This document shows positions 7,071 through 15,054 of a stretch of DNA of 28,693 nucleotides, in pieces. The translations under genes and the position numbers were made by a program. The stretch spans positions 1-28,693 of the forward strand of contig JARFQZ010000295.1 in NCBI GenBank assembly GCA_029287515.1, given 5' to 3'. This DNA comes from Lysobacterales bacterium. Lineage in GTDB: Bacteria > Pseudomonadota > Gammaproteobacteria > Xanthomonadales > SZUA-36. Under the pieces are notes generated by a model. The model was not told where the DNA came from. It searched no databases and worked only from the letters and a program-made list of their open reading frames with translations. Position 1 is the stretch's first letter, and each line of letters opens with the position of its first letter.

Positions 7071-9512
7071 ATGAACGTTTTGCTGATCACCCAGGAACCC
7101 CCCCTGCGCAACGAGGAAGTTGTCAGCGGCAACGCGGTGCGCACCCGGCAGATCAGGTCGGCGCTGGAATCTGTGGGTCACCGGACAGACCAGGTCTGGC
7201 TTGCGGGCCCGAATACGGACCGTTCAGGGGTGAAAGCATCGACATTCCGAAACCATGACGATTTGCAGGGCATTTTGCTGGAGAGAAAACCCGATGCAGT
7301 CATCGTTTCCTACTGGGAATTGCTCGGCCTCCTGCCGCATGACAACACGGTTCCGGTCGTGCTCGACTATGTTGCGCCGCGTCCGCTGGAAGAGCTGTTT
7401 GAGTCTCCTTCGACCGTCAATGCCAGCCTGAGACGGTTAAGGAACAACCTGCGCAGATGCGATCTTGTACTCGTGGGCAACGACTTGCAGCGCCACCTGA
7501 TGATCAACACATTGATCGAATCAGGCTTCGATCTGCGAAAAGGCGATCCCTTACGGGTCGTGCCGCTCGGTGCGGAAATCGCCTCAGCACCGGAATCCAG
7601 CCCCGAAGGGGAAGATTGGCTTTTCGTCAGCGGAGGCGTGTCCTGGCCCTGGAGGGAACCGGGAACATACCAGGCGGAACTGGCCCGTTTCACACGGGAG
7701 CACGCTCCGAATGTCCGGTTGGTTCATTTCGGTGGCGGCTACCGTTGGCATGGTGGAACTGCCGGAGCCGGGATACCCGCAGAAAATGTCGATGCAGGGG
7801 GCGTGGAGATCCGGGCGCTGGAATCCTATCAGCGGTTCAGCCAGTTTTTAACGCAACAGGCCCATGTAGGAGTCGAACTTGCCGAATGGAATATCGAACG
7901 CGAATACAGCCAGTCCTTCAGGTCGCTTGAATTCCTGCGTCATGGCCTGCCTCTGCTCTGTAACCGCTACCTGCCCCTGGCGGGCCTGGTGGAACAATTC
8001 GATGCCGGATGGATCGTCGATGACCCGGGCGCTCTGCATTCCCAAATGGAGCAGATCATCTCCCGGCCCGATGAATGGAAAGCGAAATCGAGGAATGCGC
8101 GCACACTGGTGACCACGGCCCTCGAGCCGGTTCAGTCAGTCACTCCCCTGCTCGACTGGCTGGAGTCTCCAGCCAGGGCAGAACGCCTGGACCCGGAAAT
8201 CATGGGCAGGACCCGGGATCCGGTTCTTGGCATACCGCCGATGCGTGAGCGGCTCAAAAGGCAGTTCAGGCTGGCGAAAACCGTGGTAACCCGAAAATTG
8301 CTGGGGGCCAAAGCCGGTACCGGCGTGGTGTTCGTTACTCGCGGCGACCTGTTCCCTCCCGACCACGGCGCAGCAGTTAGAACATTAGAGAGCGCCCGGG
8401 CCATCGCACGCCGTGAAACCCGGGCAGGCATTGTCACTGACGACCGGTCGCGATGGTTCGAGGTCACGGAGGACGGCATTCATCCGCGGAAATACCCATT
8501 CTGGACCCGGCTGCTCAGCCTGCCCGGCCCTGTAACCAAGCTGTTGCACTTTTCCAAGGACATGCCCTACAGCAACAGTTTCCTGTATCTGCCCTTGACG
8601 GACGGATCGTTTTTCTGGCGCACGCTTGCGGTTTCCCGCGTTGTGCATGCCGGGGTGCTGCAGGCCGAATTTCCTGCCTATGCCCTGCCGTGCATCAAGG
8701 CCAGGGAAGTGCTGGGCACCAGCGTCGTGCTGGTTGAACACAACGTCGAGTACGACCGCATCAGGGCACAGGTGCCGGAATTGTCAACGGAGCAATACGA
8801 AAACCTCAAGGCCATCGAAATCGATCTGTGCAACCGCTCTGACGCCGTCGTCTGTGTCTCCGCCAACGACCGCCAGAAACTTGCCGAAGACGGTGTTCAT
8901 CCGGACCTGCTGCATACGGTTCCACACGGCGTTGATCTCGAGCCGTATGATTCACCCGAGGTGGTGGATGTGCGAACCCGCTTTGGCATTCCGGACCAGT
9001 GCCCGGTACTGGTTTACCACGGGACTTACAGCTATCCGCCCAACCGCGAGGCTTTGCAGATTTTCGCTGACATTCTGCTGCCAGGGCTCCAGCAGAAGGG
9101 ACTGAACTGTCACTTGCTGGCGATTGGGAAGGATCCGCCGTCTTCTGCGCCTCATCCCCGGATTCACCTGACCGGAAGCGTCGATCATCTCGCGCCCTGG
9201 CTGAAAGCCGCTGATCTTTCTGTTGTACCCCTGGTGGATGGCGGTGGTACGCGCATGAAAATTATCGACTGCTTTGCAGCGAGCTTGCCGGTCGTCAGCA
9301 CCAGCAAGGGCATCGAGGGAATTCCGGTGGAACCGGGAAAACAGGCCGTCGTGCTGGACGACTGGGACCCGTTCATGTCGGCTATCGTCGATCTATGGAA
9401 CAATCCGGAAGAGGCCGGGAAACTTGCCGGCGCCGGCCGCGCCATGGCCGATCAGCTGGACTGGGACGCCGCAGCCGGGAAGTACCTTTCCATTTACTCT
9501 GCGCTTGGCTAA
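7071..9512 (+). CDS. Two-domain glycosyltransferase (tandem GT4-like domains)
   Basis: This 813-residue protein appears to be two GT-B glycosyltransferase units in one chain. The first (about 1-400) begins NVLLITQEPPLRNEEVVSGN and has a GT-like C-lobe around residues 262-320 (SFRSLEFLRHGLPLLCNRY). The second (about 415-813) has VVEHNVEYDRI near 555, HGTYSYPPNREAL near 650, and the donor-binding GGGTRMKIIDCFA near 723, followed by VVSTSKGIEGIPV. No signal peptide or membrane segment is evident, so it likely works in the cytoplasm or at the inner face of the membrane. The acceptor and sugar are unknown. It starts 14 bases after mgtE without a clear ribosome site, and its stop overlaps the stop of tsaB on the other strand. 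The first domain is less typical and might be degenerate. Confidence 0.88.
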   Translation: MNVLLITQEPPLRNEEVVSGNAVRTRQIRSALESVGHRTDQVWLAGPNTDRSGVKASTFRNHDDLQGILLERKPDAVIVSYWELLGLLPHDNTVPVVLDYVAPRPLEELFESPSTVNASLRRLRNNLRRCDLVLVGNDLQRHLMINTLIESGFDLRKGDPLRVVPLGAEIASAPESSPEGEDWLFVSGGVSWPWREPGTYQAELARFTREHAPNVRLVHFGGGYRWHGGTAGAGIPAENVDAGGVEIRALESYQRFSQFLTQQAHVGVELAEWNIEREYSQSFRSLEFLRHGLPLLCNRYLPLAGLVEQFDAGWIVDDPGALHSQMEQIISRPDEWKAKSRNARTLVTTALEPVQSVTPLLDWLESPARAERLDPEIMGRTRDPVLGIPPMRERLKRQFRLAKTVVTRKLLGAKAGTGVVFVTRGDLFPPDHGAAVRTLESARAIARRETRAGIVTDDRSRWFEVTEDGIHPRKYPFWTRLLSLPGPVTKLLHFSKDMPYSNSFLYLPLTDGSFFWRTLAVSRVVHAGVLQAEFPAYALPCIKAREVLGTSVVLVEHNVEYDRIRAQVPELSTEQYENLKAIEIDLCNRSDAVVCVSANDRQKLAEDGVHPDLLHTVPHGVDLEPYDSPEVVDVRTRFGIPDQCPVLVYHGTYSYPPNREALQIFADILLPGLQQKGLNCHLLAIGKDPPSSAPHPRIHLTGSVDHLAPWLKAADLSVVPLVDGGGTRMKIIDCFAASLPVVSTSKGIEGIPVEPGKQAVVLDDWDPFMSAIVDLWNNPEEAGKLAGAGRAMADQLDWDAAAGKYLSIYSALG

Positions 9513-10195
9513 ACGGGCCCACCCGGTTTTGCGGCCACATCGTTCCTGACATAGCTCGGTTGGGCCTCGTCCGCCGGCAGAGGGTCATTGCTTTTCAACC
9601 ATTCCAGCGCCAGGGAACAAATGCTTTCCGCCCGGGGCCAGATATCGGGATAAGTGGCGGCTGCATCCGCAGCAAGGCTGCCGAGTTCGGGAAACCGGTC
9701 AAAACCATTGCCTGCGGCGATGAATCCGTCGGCAGGAATGACGAGCTGGTCCGGGCCGCAAACCCTTTCCTCGCCGGCAGCCTGTACGGTACTCCCGCCA
9801 GGCTTGAAATTGGCCGTGTAGACTTCCTTCATTCTCGCGTCCATCGCCACGCAAATGGCTGAATATGCTCCCGCATAACGGTCAGCGGCCTGTTGCGCCA
9901 CGGCCGCCAGCGAAGAAACCGGAACCACGGGCAGGTCTGCGCCCCAGGCCAGGCCCTGGACAACCCCGATCCCGATCCTGAGGCTCGTAAAACTGCCTGG
10001 CCCCCGACCAAAAGCAACCGCATCGAGTTGATTCAGAGCAAACCCCGCTTCGCCCAGCAACCCGCTCACGGCGGGTAGCAACAGTTCCGCGTGTTTCATC
10101 GGCGCGTGCTCAAAAAAAGATTGCACCCGGCCGTAAACGTGCAATGCAACCGAACAGACTTCGGCAGAAGTTTCCACGGCGAGTAATCTAGTCAT
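9509..10195 (-). CDS. tsaB: tRNA threonylcarbamoyladenosine biosynthesis protein TsaB
   Basis: The 228-residue protein is the TsaB (YeaZ) partner of TsaD and TsaE in making the t6A modification at position 37 of ANN-decoding tRNAs. The N-terminal actin-like fold opens MTRLLAVETS. It has the family block GPGSFTSLRIG at residues 65-75 and DARMKEVY at 119-126. The length is normal for the gammaproteobacterial form. The ATG overlaps the end of the helicase gene by 8 bases (10188-10195), so it is the distal gene of the mrcB operon. Its TAG stop overlaps the TAA of the convergent glycosyltransferase within 4 bases. The tsaB-yoaA pairing is also known in E. coli. Confidence 0.95.
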   Translation of the reverse strand: MTRLLAVETSAEVCSVALHVYGRVQSFFEHAPMKHAELLLPAVSGLLGEAGFALNQLDAVAFGRGPGSFTSLRIGIGVVQGLAWGADLPVVPVSSLAAVAQQAADRYAGAYSAICVAMDARMKEVYTANFKPGGSTVQAAGEERVCGPDQLVIPADGFIAAGNGFDRFPELGSLAADAAATYPDIWPRAESICSLALEWLKSNDPLPADEAQPSYVRNDVAAKPGGPV

Positions 10196-12110
10196 TGAAG
10201 AACTGCTCCACTTCGGTCCGGCCGGCCGCCAGCTTCATCGGCGGCAGGCTCTCCAGGAAAACCCTGCCATAGGATTTTGTCCTGATTCGGGGGTCGCAGA
10301 CAACCAGCACACCGCGATCCGTCACATCCCTGATCAGTCTTCCGGCGCCCTGTTTCAGGGCAATGACCGCCTGCGGGAGATAAAGCTGAGTGAACGGATT
10401 GCCACCCGCTCTCCTCAAGGCGTTGCTCCTGGCTTCCATCACCGGGTCATCCGGGGCGGCGAATGGAAGCTTGTCAATGACCACCAGCGACAAGGCGTCG
10501 CCAATGACATCCACGCCTTCCCAGAAACTGGCGGAACCGAGCAAAACACCCTGGCCGGAATCCCTGAACTGTTCCAGCAACAGGCTCCGCGGCTGAGATC
10601 CCTGGACAAATAATGGGTAGTTGACCCTGTCGGCCAGCAATTCGGCGGCTTTTCTCAGCGAACGGTGCGAGGTGAACAGCAGAAAAGCCCGGCCTCTGCT
10701 CGCTTTCAGCACCGGCACAACCTGCTCAAGCAGCGCGGGCACAAAATCTATATCGCGCGGTTCCGGCACCTGGTCCGGCAGCCACATCAGCGCATTGTTC
10801 TGATAGTCGAAAGGTGAATCCAACTGGAGGGTTTTTGCGTCATCCAGGCCCATGCGGTCGGTAAAATGCGAAAAATTGTTTTTGACCGAGAGGGTGGCCG
10901 ACGTGAAAATCCAGGCCGCTTCGGCTTTTTCCCGGAAGTCATTGAATACTGCTGATACTTCCAGCGGTGTAATGTGCAGCGCGAACCCCTGCCCCCGGCG
11001 TTCATACCAGCGAACTTCTTCGACGGCCTGCTGTGAATCGAAACGGTCGAATCGCGCCTGCAGCTCGGCCAGTCGCTCGATGCAGCCGTCCATCCCCCGC
11101 GCACTTCCCTCCAATTGTCCGGTGGATGAGGCCAGGGTGTTGATTGCATGGTCCAGCGACTGGAGCGCGACGCGAACCCCCTCGTCCAGGACCAGGTCGT
11201 CCCAGGACCCACGCTCTGGCATTCGCTCGGCAACCGCCAACTGCATCTCTTTCAGTTTCTGGAGGCAGTCTGAAACCGGCTCCCGGAGCATTCCCATGGC
11301 CCCGCTGACTTCGGCCGACTCGGCCAGAAAATCACGGCACAGGTCCCGGACTTGCCGGGCGGTGATCGAAACACTGAAAAACCGGGTTGCGGTCTCAGGC
11401 GCCTGGTGAGCTTCATCGATGATGAATGCAGCCGCACCCGGCAGCACTTCGCCAAACCCGCTTTGCTTGATGGCCATGTCTGCGAACAGCAGGTGATGAT
11501 TGACCACGACAATGTCGGCGTCCTGGGCTTCATTGCGGGCCCGGGCCACAAAACAGTCTTCAAACCGGGGGCATTCACCGCCAAGACAATTGTCGGGGGT
11601 CGATGTAACAAAAGGCATCAGACCGCTTTCATCGGTGACGACATCGGCGATGGAGAGGTCACCGTCCCCGGTTCGTGCCGACCATTCCTTAACCGCCTCC
11701 AGCTCGAGCACCGCATCGCGGCTGGGCAGCCTGCCCTCGGTCCGTGCAATCATCATCCGGTGCAGGCACAGGTAATTTCCCCTTCCTTTCAACAGGGTAG
11801 TCTTGAGTGATACCCCAAGTGTTTCCTTCACCATCGGCAAATCCCTGAAAAACAACTGGTCCTGCAGGGTTTTGGTCCCGGTTGAAATGATGACACGTTC
11901 CCCGCACAGCATGGCGGGTACCAGGTAGGCCAGTGTCTTGCCGATTCCGGTTCCGGCTTCCACTACCAGGGAACCGACACAGGAGAGTGTCTCCTCGACC
12001 GCTTCGGCCATCCGGATCTGGGCTTGACGGGGTGCAAAACTGTCCAGGGTTCCGGAGAAAGGCCCGTCCGCATCGAGAATCGCGGCGCTGCCGCCCTGCA
12101 AATCAGTCAC
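10188..12110 (-). CDS. yoaA: DinG/YoaA-family iron-sulfur ATP-dependent DNA helicase
   Basis: The 640-residue protein is an XPD-like superfamily 2 helicase of the size of E. coli YoaA. Walker A EAGTGIGKT is at residues 51-59, and the DEAH box (IIDEAHQ) is at 232-235. The motif VI arginine-finger block QGAGRLIR is at 587-594. Four cysteines at 115, 175, 180 and 186 are placed to hold the 4Fe-4S cluster typical of this group. YoaA in E. coli works with the HolC clamp-loader subunit on stalled replication forks; that partner is not visible here. The start is a GTG at 12110, 7 bases after the lipoprotein stop, with no strong ribosome site. DinG itself is the nearest alternative; the tsaB neighbour favours YoaA. 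Confidence 0.93.
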   Translation of the reverse strand: MTDLQGGSAAILDADGPFSGTLDSFAPRQAQIRMAEAVEETLSCVGSLVVEAGTGIGKTLAYLVPAMLCGERVIISTGTKTLQDQLFFRDLPMVKETLGVSLKTTLLKGRGNYLCLHRMMIARTEGRLPSRDAVLELEAVKEWSARTGDGDLSIADVVTDESGLMPFVTSTPDNCLGGECPRFEDCFVARARNEAQDADIVVVNHHLLFADMAIKQSGFGEVLPGAAAFIIDEAHQAPETATRFFSVSITARQVRDLCRDFLAESAEVSGAMGMLREPVSDCLQKLKEMQLAVAERMPERGSWDDLVLDEGVRVALQSLDHAINTLASSTGQLEGSARGMDGCIERLAELQARFDRFDSQQAVEEVRWYERRGQGFALHITPLEVSAVFNDFREKAEAAWIFTSATLSVKNNFSHFTDRMGLDDAKTLQLDSPFDYQNNALMWLPDQVPEPRDIDFVPALLEQVVPVLKASRGRAFLLFTSHRSLRKAAELLADRVNYPLFVQGSQPRSLLLEQFRDSGQGVLLGSASFWEGVDVIGDALSLVVIDKLPFAAPDDPVMEARSNALRRAGGNPFTQLYLPQAVIALKQGAGRLIRDVTDRGVLVVCDPRIRTKSYGRVFLESLPPMKLAAGRTEVEQFFND

Positions 12111-12117
12111 TTGGCTT

Positions 12118-12645
12118 TCAAAGCCCCCTTGGCTTGGTGTTCATGCAGACAGCGGCTTTTTTCTCGGCTTCAACCGAGCCGGGGTGGTCCCCGAGGTGTT
12201 CCCTGCTGACGCTGATCGTGCGCCAGTTTCGGCTGCAGATCTCTCCAACCCGGGGACCGATGTCATAGGAACGGCTTGCAAAATTGAGCGCCTGCCCGTA
12301 ATCCCTCATCTGTAACTGCACTTCCGCCATGCTCTGCAGGATTTCCGGGTCTCGCGGCTGGATTCTCAAGGCGCGCTCCAGGTACGAGGCCGCCTGCCCG
12401 TAATCACCCGTCTGTTCCGCCGCGCTGGCATCTGCCAGCAGTTCCTTGACGGCCGGGTTCTGCAGCGGAAACACCTGGATTCCTTCACTGTCCTGCCTGG
12501 CCGGCTCCCTGACCCTTGCCTCCACTTCCCCGTCCTGGGGTGTGGGCGGGCCGGGTGGGGTCGCACAGGCGCCAAGAAACGCCGTCATCAACAGGACGAC
12601 AAACGGGCTTGGCCACCGGTATATTTTACTGCTTTTTCTTGCCAA
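12118..12645 (-). CDS. TPR outer-membrane lipoprotein, candidate PBP1b activator (LpoP-like)
   Basis: Read from a TTG at 12645, the product has 175 residues. A basic start (ARKSSK) and a hydrophobic stretch lead to a lipobox LGAC with the lipidated Cys27; Ala at the next position favours outer-membrane sorting. A Pro-rich linker follows, then about two TPR units (residues 66-130, with AASYLERALRIQPRDPEI). Two cysteines, 137 and 167, near the end could form a disulfide. The TTG start is chosen because GGAGG (12653-12657 on the plus strand as CCTCC) lies 7 bases before it. Longer ATG starts at 12675 and 12672 lack this spacing. The gene overlaps the end of mrcB by 20 bases. In Pseudomonas aeruginosa the PBP1b activator LpoP is a TPR lipoprotein encoded next to its synthase gene, so a similar job is inferred. 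Confidence 0.8.
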   Translation of the reverse strand: MARKSSKIYRWPSPFVVLLMTAFLGACATPPGPPTPQDGEVEARVREPARQDSEGIQVFPLQNPAVKELLADASAAEQTGDYGQAASYLERALRIQPRDPEILQSMAEVQLQMRDYGQALNFASRSYDIGPRVGEICSRNWRTISVSREHLGDHPGSVEAEKKAAVCMNTKPRGL

Positions 12646-14974
12646 GTAATTTCCTCCAGAAGGATTCTTCATCATCTTGCAGCGCTGACATGCAGGCCGT
12701 CGTCTCCGACGGGCCGGAGCCGTCTACAAAGGGTACCTGAATGGCCCCATCGCAGTCTTCCAGGGTCAGCAAGCCACTGTTGCCGTCCACCCAGAGCCAA
12801 TAGGCCCCGTCCGGCATTCTCAGGTCCACCGACTCATTGGGCAATTCCCTGAACAATCCTGCCCACAGACGCATCGCCGCGTTGCTGCCGGTGACCCCGG
12901 CAGGCCGGTTGTCGTCTTCACCCACCCAGGTGACAGCGACCTGGTTGCGAGTATATCCGACAAACCAGCTGTCGCGCCGGTCATTGGTGGTGCCGGTTTT
13001 CCCGGCGATCGTCCGGTCCTGGCCAATCAGGCCGGGCAGCGCTTTGGCTGTGCCCTGCTCAACCACCTGGGTCAGCGCGTAATTCAGCACCGCGATTGCG
13101 TCCCGGTTGGGCTGCGGAAGCATGCGCAGCGGATAGCGTACCAACTCATCGCCATCCGCCGTCTGCACAGCGATCAGGGAGCGCAATGGCACGCTGAAAC
13201 CGCCGGCAGCGATCGACTGGTAGATTTGCGTCACTTCGAGCGGCGTCAATTCCACGGCGCCCAGGAATATGGACGGCACCGGGTCAATGTCTGCCCGCAC
13301 ACCCAGTTGCTCGATCCGGTTCACCAGGTGCTCAACGCCGATATTGAGGCCCAGGCGAACGGTTGCCTGGTTGTAGGATCGCGTCAGCGCCTCGAGCAGA
13401 GTGACTGCGCCGTGGGATTGATTGTCGTAATTCGATGGCGACCAGGTGGAGCCATCAGGCTGCTGCAGCGAAAGGGGCGTGTCCTGGATGCGGGTCACCA
13501 GGCTGTAATCACGGGAATGTTCCAGCGCCAGCAGGTAAACCAGGGGTTTGATGACCGAGCCGATTTGACGCCTGGCATGGATCGCCCGGTTGAACCCGGC
13601 CCGGTCGGGATTGCGGTCGCCAACCAGCCCCTGCACCTCACCGGTGGCGACGTCTGCGACCACCATTGCGGCCTGCAAACTCGCGGAAAGGCCGCGTGTT
13701 TCGAGCTGGCGCAATCCGCCACTGACCGCGGCCTGCGCTTTCTCCTGCACCGATGGAGACAACGTGGTGAAAATTCTCAAGCCCTCTGTTCTCAAATCCT
13801 CTTCTTTGTATACCTGCGCGAGTTGCCGCCGCACGAGGTCGACAAAAGCATGGTATCTCGTACCCCGGGTTCGCGGTTCAGCCGTCACGGCCAACGGCAG
13901 CGCCGCCTGTTTTTTCGCCTCGCTTTCCGATAGCAGGCCGGTTTCGGCGAACATGGAAAGCACCTGGTTTCGGCGTCCCCGCGCCCGTTCAGGGTGGCGC
14001 CTGGGATTGTAATAGGAGGCGCCCCTGACCATCCCGATCAGGAGGGCGATCTGGTGAGGTTCGAGGCGTTCCATCGGCTGATCGAAATAGTACAGGCTGG
14101 CTTGCCCGAACCCGTGAACCGCATAAGCGCCCTGCTGGCCGAGGAACACTTCGTTAAGGTAAGCCTCCAGAATTTCCGATTTGTCGTAATGCGCCTCCAG
14201 CAGCAGCGCCATGATGGCCTCGTTGAATTTACGGGCCATGGTCCGGTCGTGCGTCAGGAAATAGTTTTTCACCAATTGCTGTGTCAGCGTGCTGCCCCCC
14301 TGCACGGCCCTGCCTGCCTTCAGGTTGGCATATGCCGCTCGCAGGATTCCCCTCAGGTCAATGCCCGGGTGGTGCTTGAAATTGCGGTCCTCGACGGCCT
14401 GCAGGCCGGTCACCAGCAATTGGGGAGCCTGCTCAATATTGATCAGTGTCCGGTCTTCTTTCTGCAAGGGATAAATGGATGCTATTTCTGCTGGCTCAAG
14501 ACGCACGAGGTCCAGCGATCGCCCCCCCGGCAGACCGGTCACCGAGGACACTTTTTCGCCGGAAATTTTTACCCGGAATCGGATGCTTTCTTCTTCACCG
14601 TCATGAAACCGAAACGACCGGCGATGAATTTCGACCGTGTTCCCCGAAACGCTGTACAGGCCGGGAAGGGACGGCTGCCTGCTGGCGCGGTAGCCCGCTG
14701 CTTTCAATTCCAGTTCCAGGTTACTGCGGGACAACAAAGCGGTCGGGTAGATATCCAGCGCACGCGCATAAACACGGCTGGGCAGATCCCATTTCCTGCC
14801 TTCGAATTCCGTGGTGACCTGGTAGTTCAGGTACATCACCCAGGGGACCATCAGGCCGAGGAAAATCCCGGCCAGCAGCAGGCCCAGGCGCCAGATTTTT
14901 GCAAACCATCTGCGCGGTTGTTTCCTGTTTGTTTTTTTTCTCCTGGCCGTAGTCTTCTTCTTGCGCTTGCTCAT
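12626..14974 (-). CDS. mrcB: Bifunctional peptidoglycan synthase PBP1b
   Basis: The 782-residue class A penicillin-binding protein polymerises and cross-links peptidoglycan. It has a short, strongly basic cytoplasmic tail, one membrane segment (about 28-50), and a UB2H-like region (about 70-150). The glycosyltransferase domain has the catalytic Glu195 in EDRNFKHHPGID and GGSTLTQQ at 226-233. The transpeptidase has SVIK at 473-476 (Ser473), SYN at 533-535 and KTGT at 659-662. All key motifs are present. The UB2H region makes this PBP1b, not PBP1a, which has no such domain and usually a different partner. The ATG has AGGA 6 bases upstream. The overlapping lipoprotein gene downstream suggests that the enzyme and its activator are made together. 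A divergent glycosyltransferase starts within about 80 bases. Confidence 0.96.
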   Translation of the reverse strand: MSKRKKKTTARRKKTNRKQPRRWFAKIWRLGLLLAGIFLGLMVPWVMYLNYQVTTEFEGRKWDLPSRVYARALDIYPTALLSRSNLELELKAAGYRASRQPSLPGLYSVSGNTVEIHRRSFRFHDGEEESIRFRVKISGEKVSSVTGLPGGRSLDLVRLEPAEIASIYPLQKEDRTLINIEQAPQLLVTGLQAVEDRNFKHHPGIDLRGILRAAYANLKAGRAVQGGSTLTQQLVKNYFLTHDRTMARKFNEAIMALLLEAHYDKSEILEAYLNEVFLGQQGAYAVHGFGQASLYYFDQPMERLEPHQIALLIGMVRGASYYNPRRHPERARGRRNQVLSMFAETGLLSESEAKKQAALPLAVTAEPRTRGTRYHAFVDLVRRQLAQVYKEEDLRTEGLRIFTTLSPSVQEKAQAAVSGGLRQLETRGLSASLQAAMVVADVATGEVQGLVGDRNPDRAGFNRAIHARRQIGSVIKPLVYLLALEHSRDYSLVTRIQDTPLSLQQPDGSTWSPSNYDNQSHGAVTLLEALTRSYNQATVRLGLNIGVEHLVNRIEQLGVRADIDPVPSIFLGAVELTPLEVTQIYQSIAAGGFSVPLRSLIAVQTADGDELVRYPLRMLPQPNRDAIAVLNYALTQVVEQGTAKALPGLIGQDRTIAGKTGTTNDRRDSWFVGYTRNQVAVTWVGEDDNRPAGVTGSNAAMRLWAGLFRELPNESVDLRMPDGAYWLWVDGNSGLLTLEDCDGAIQVPFVDGSGPSETTACMSALQDDEESFWRKLLGKKKQ

Positions 14975-15054
14975 TCAGCTTCCTGCCTCGTTGCCGGGTG
15001 ACATCACACGGACCTTTGACCATAATGGGAGGATTTCGTACCAAAAGCGCCTCC

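Noticed and set aside
6243..7181. 312-codon minus-strand open frame opposite mgtE
   Set aside because: Serine- and arginine-rich translation typical of a shadow frame; mgtE on the plus strand is certain.
13994..15001. 335-codon plus-strand open frame opposite mrcB
   Set aside because: Antisense to the PBP1b transglycosylase domain, with no domain of its own.
15016..15044. TTGACC as a -35 element for the giant glycosyltransferase
   Set aside because: The position 17 bases downstream reads TACCAA, a poor -10 match, so I do not call a promoter.
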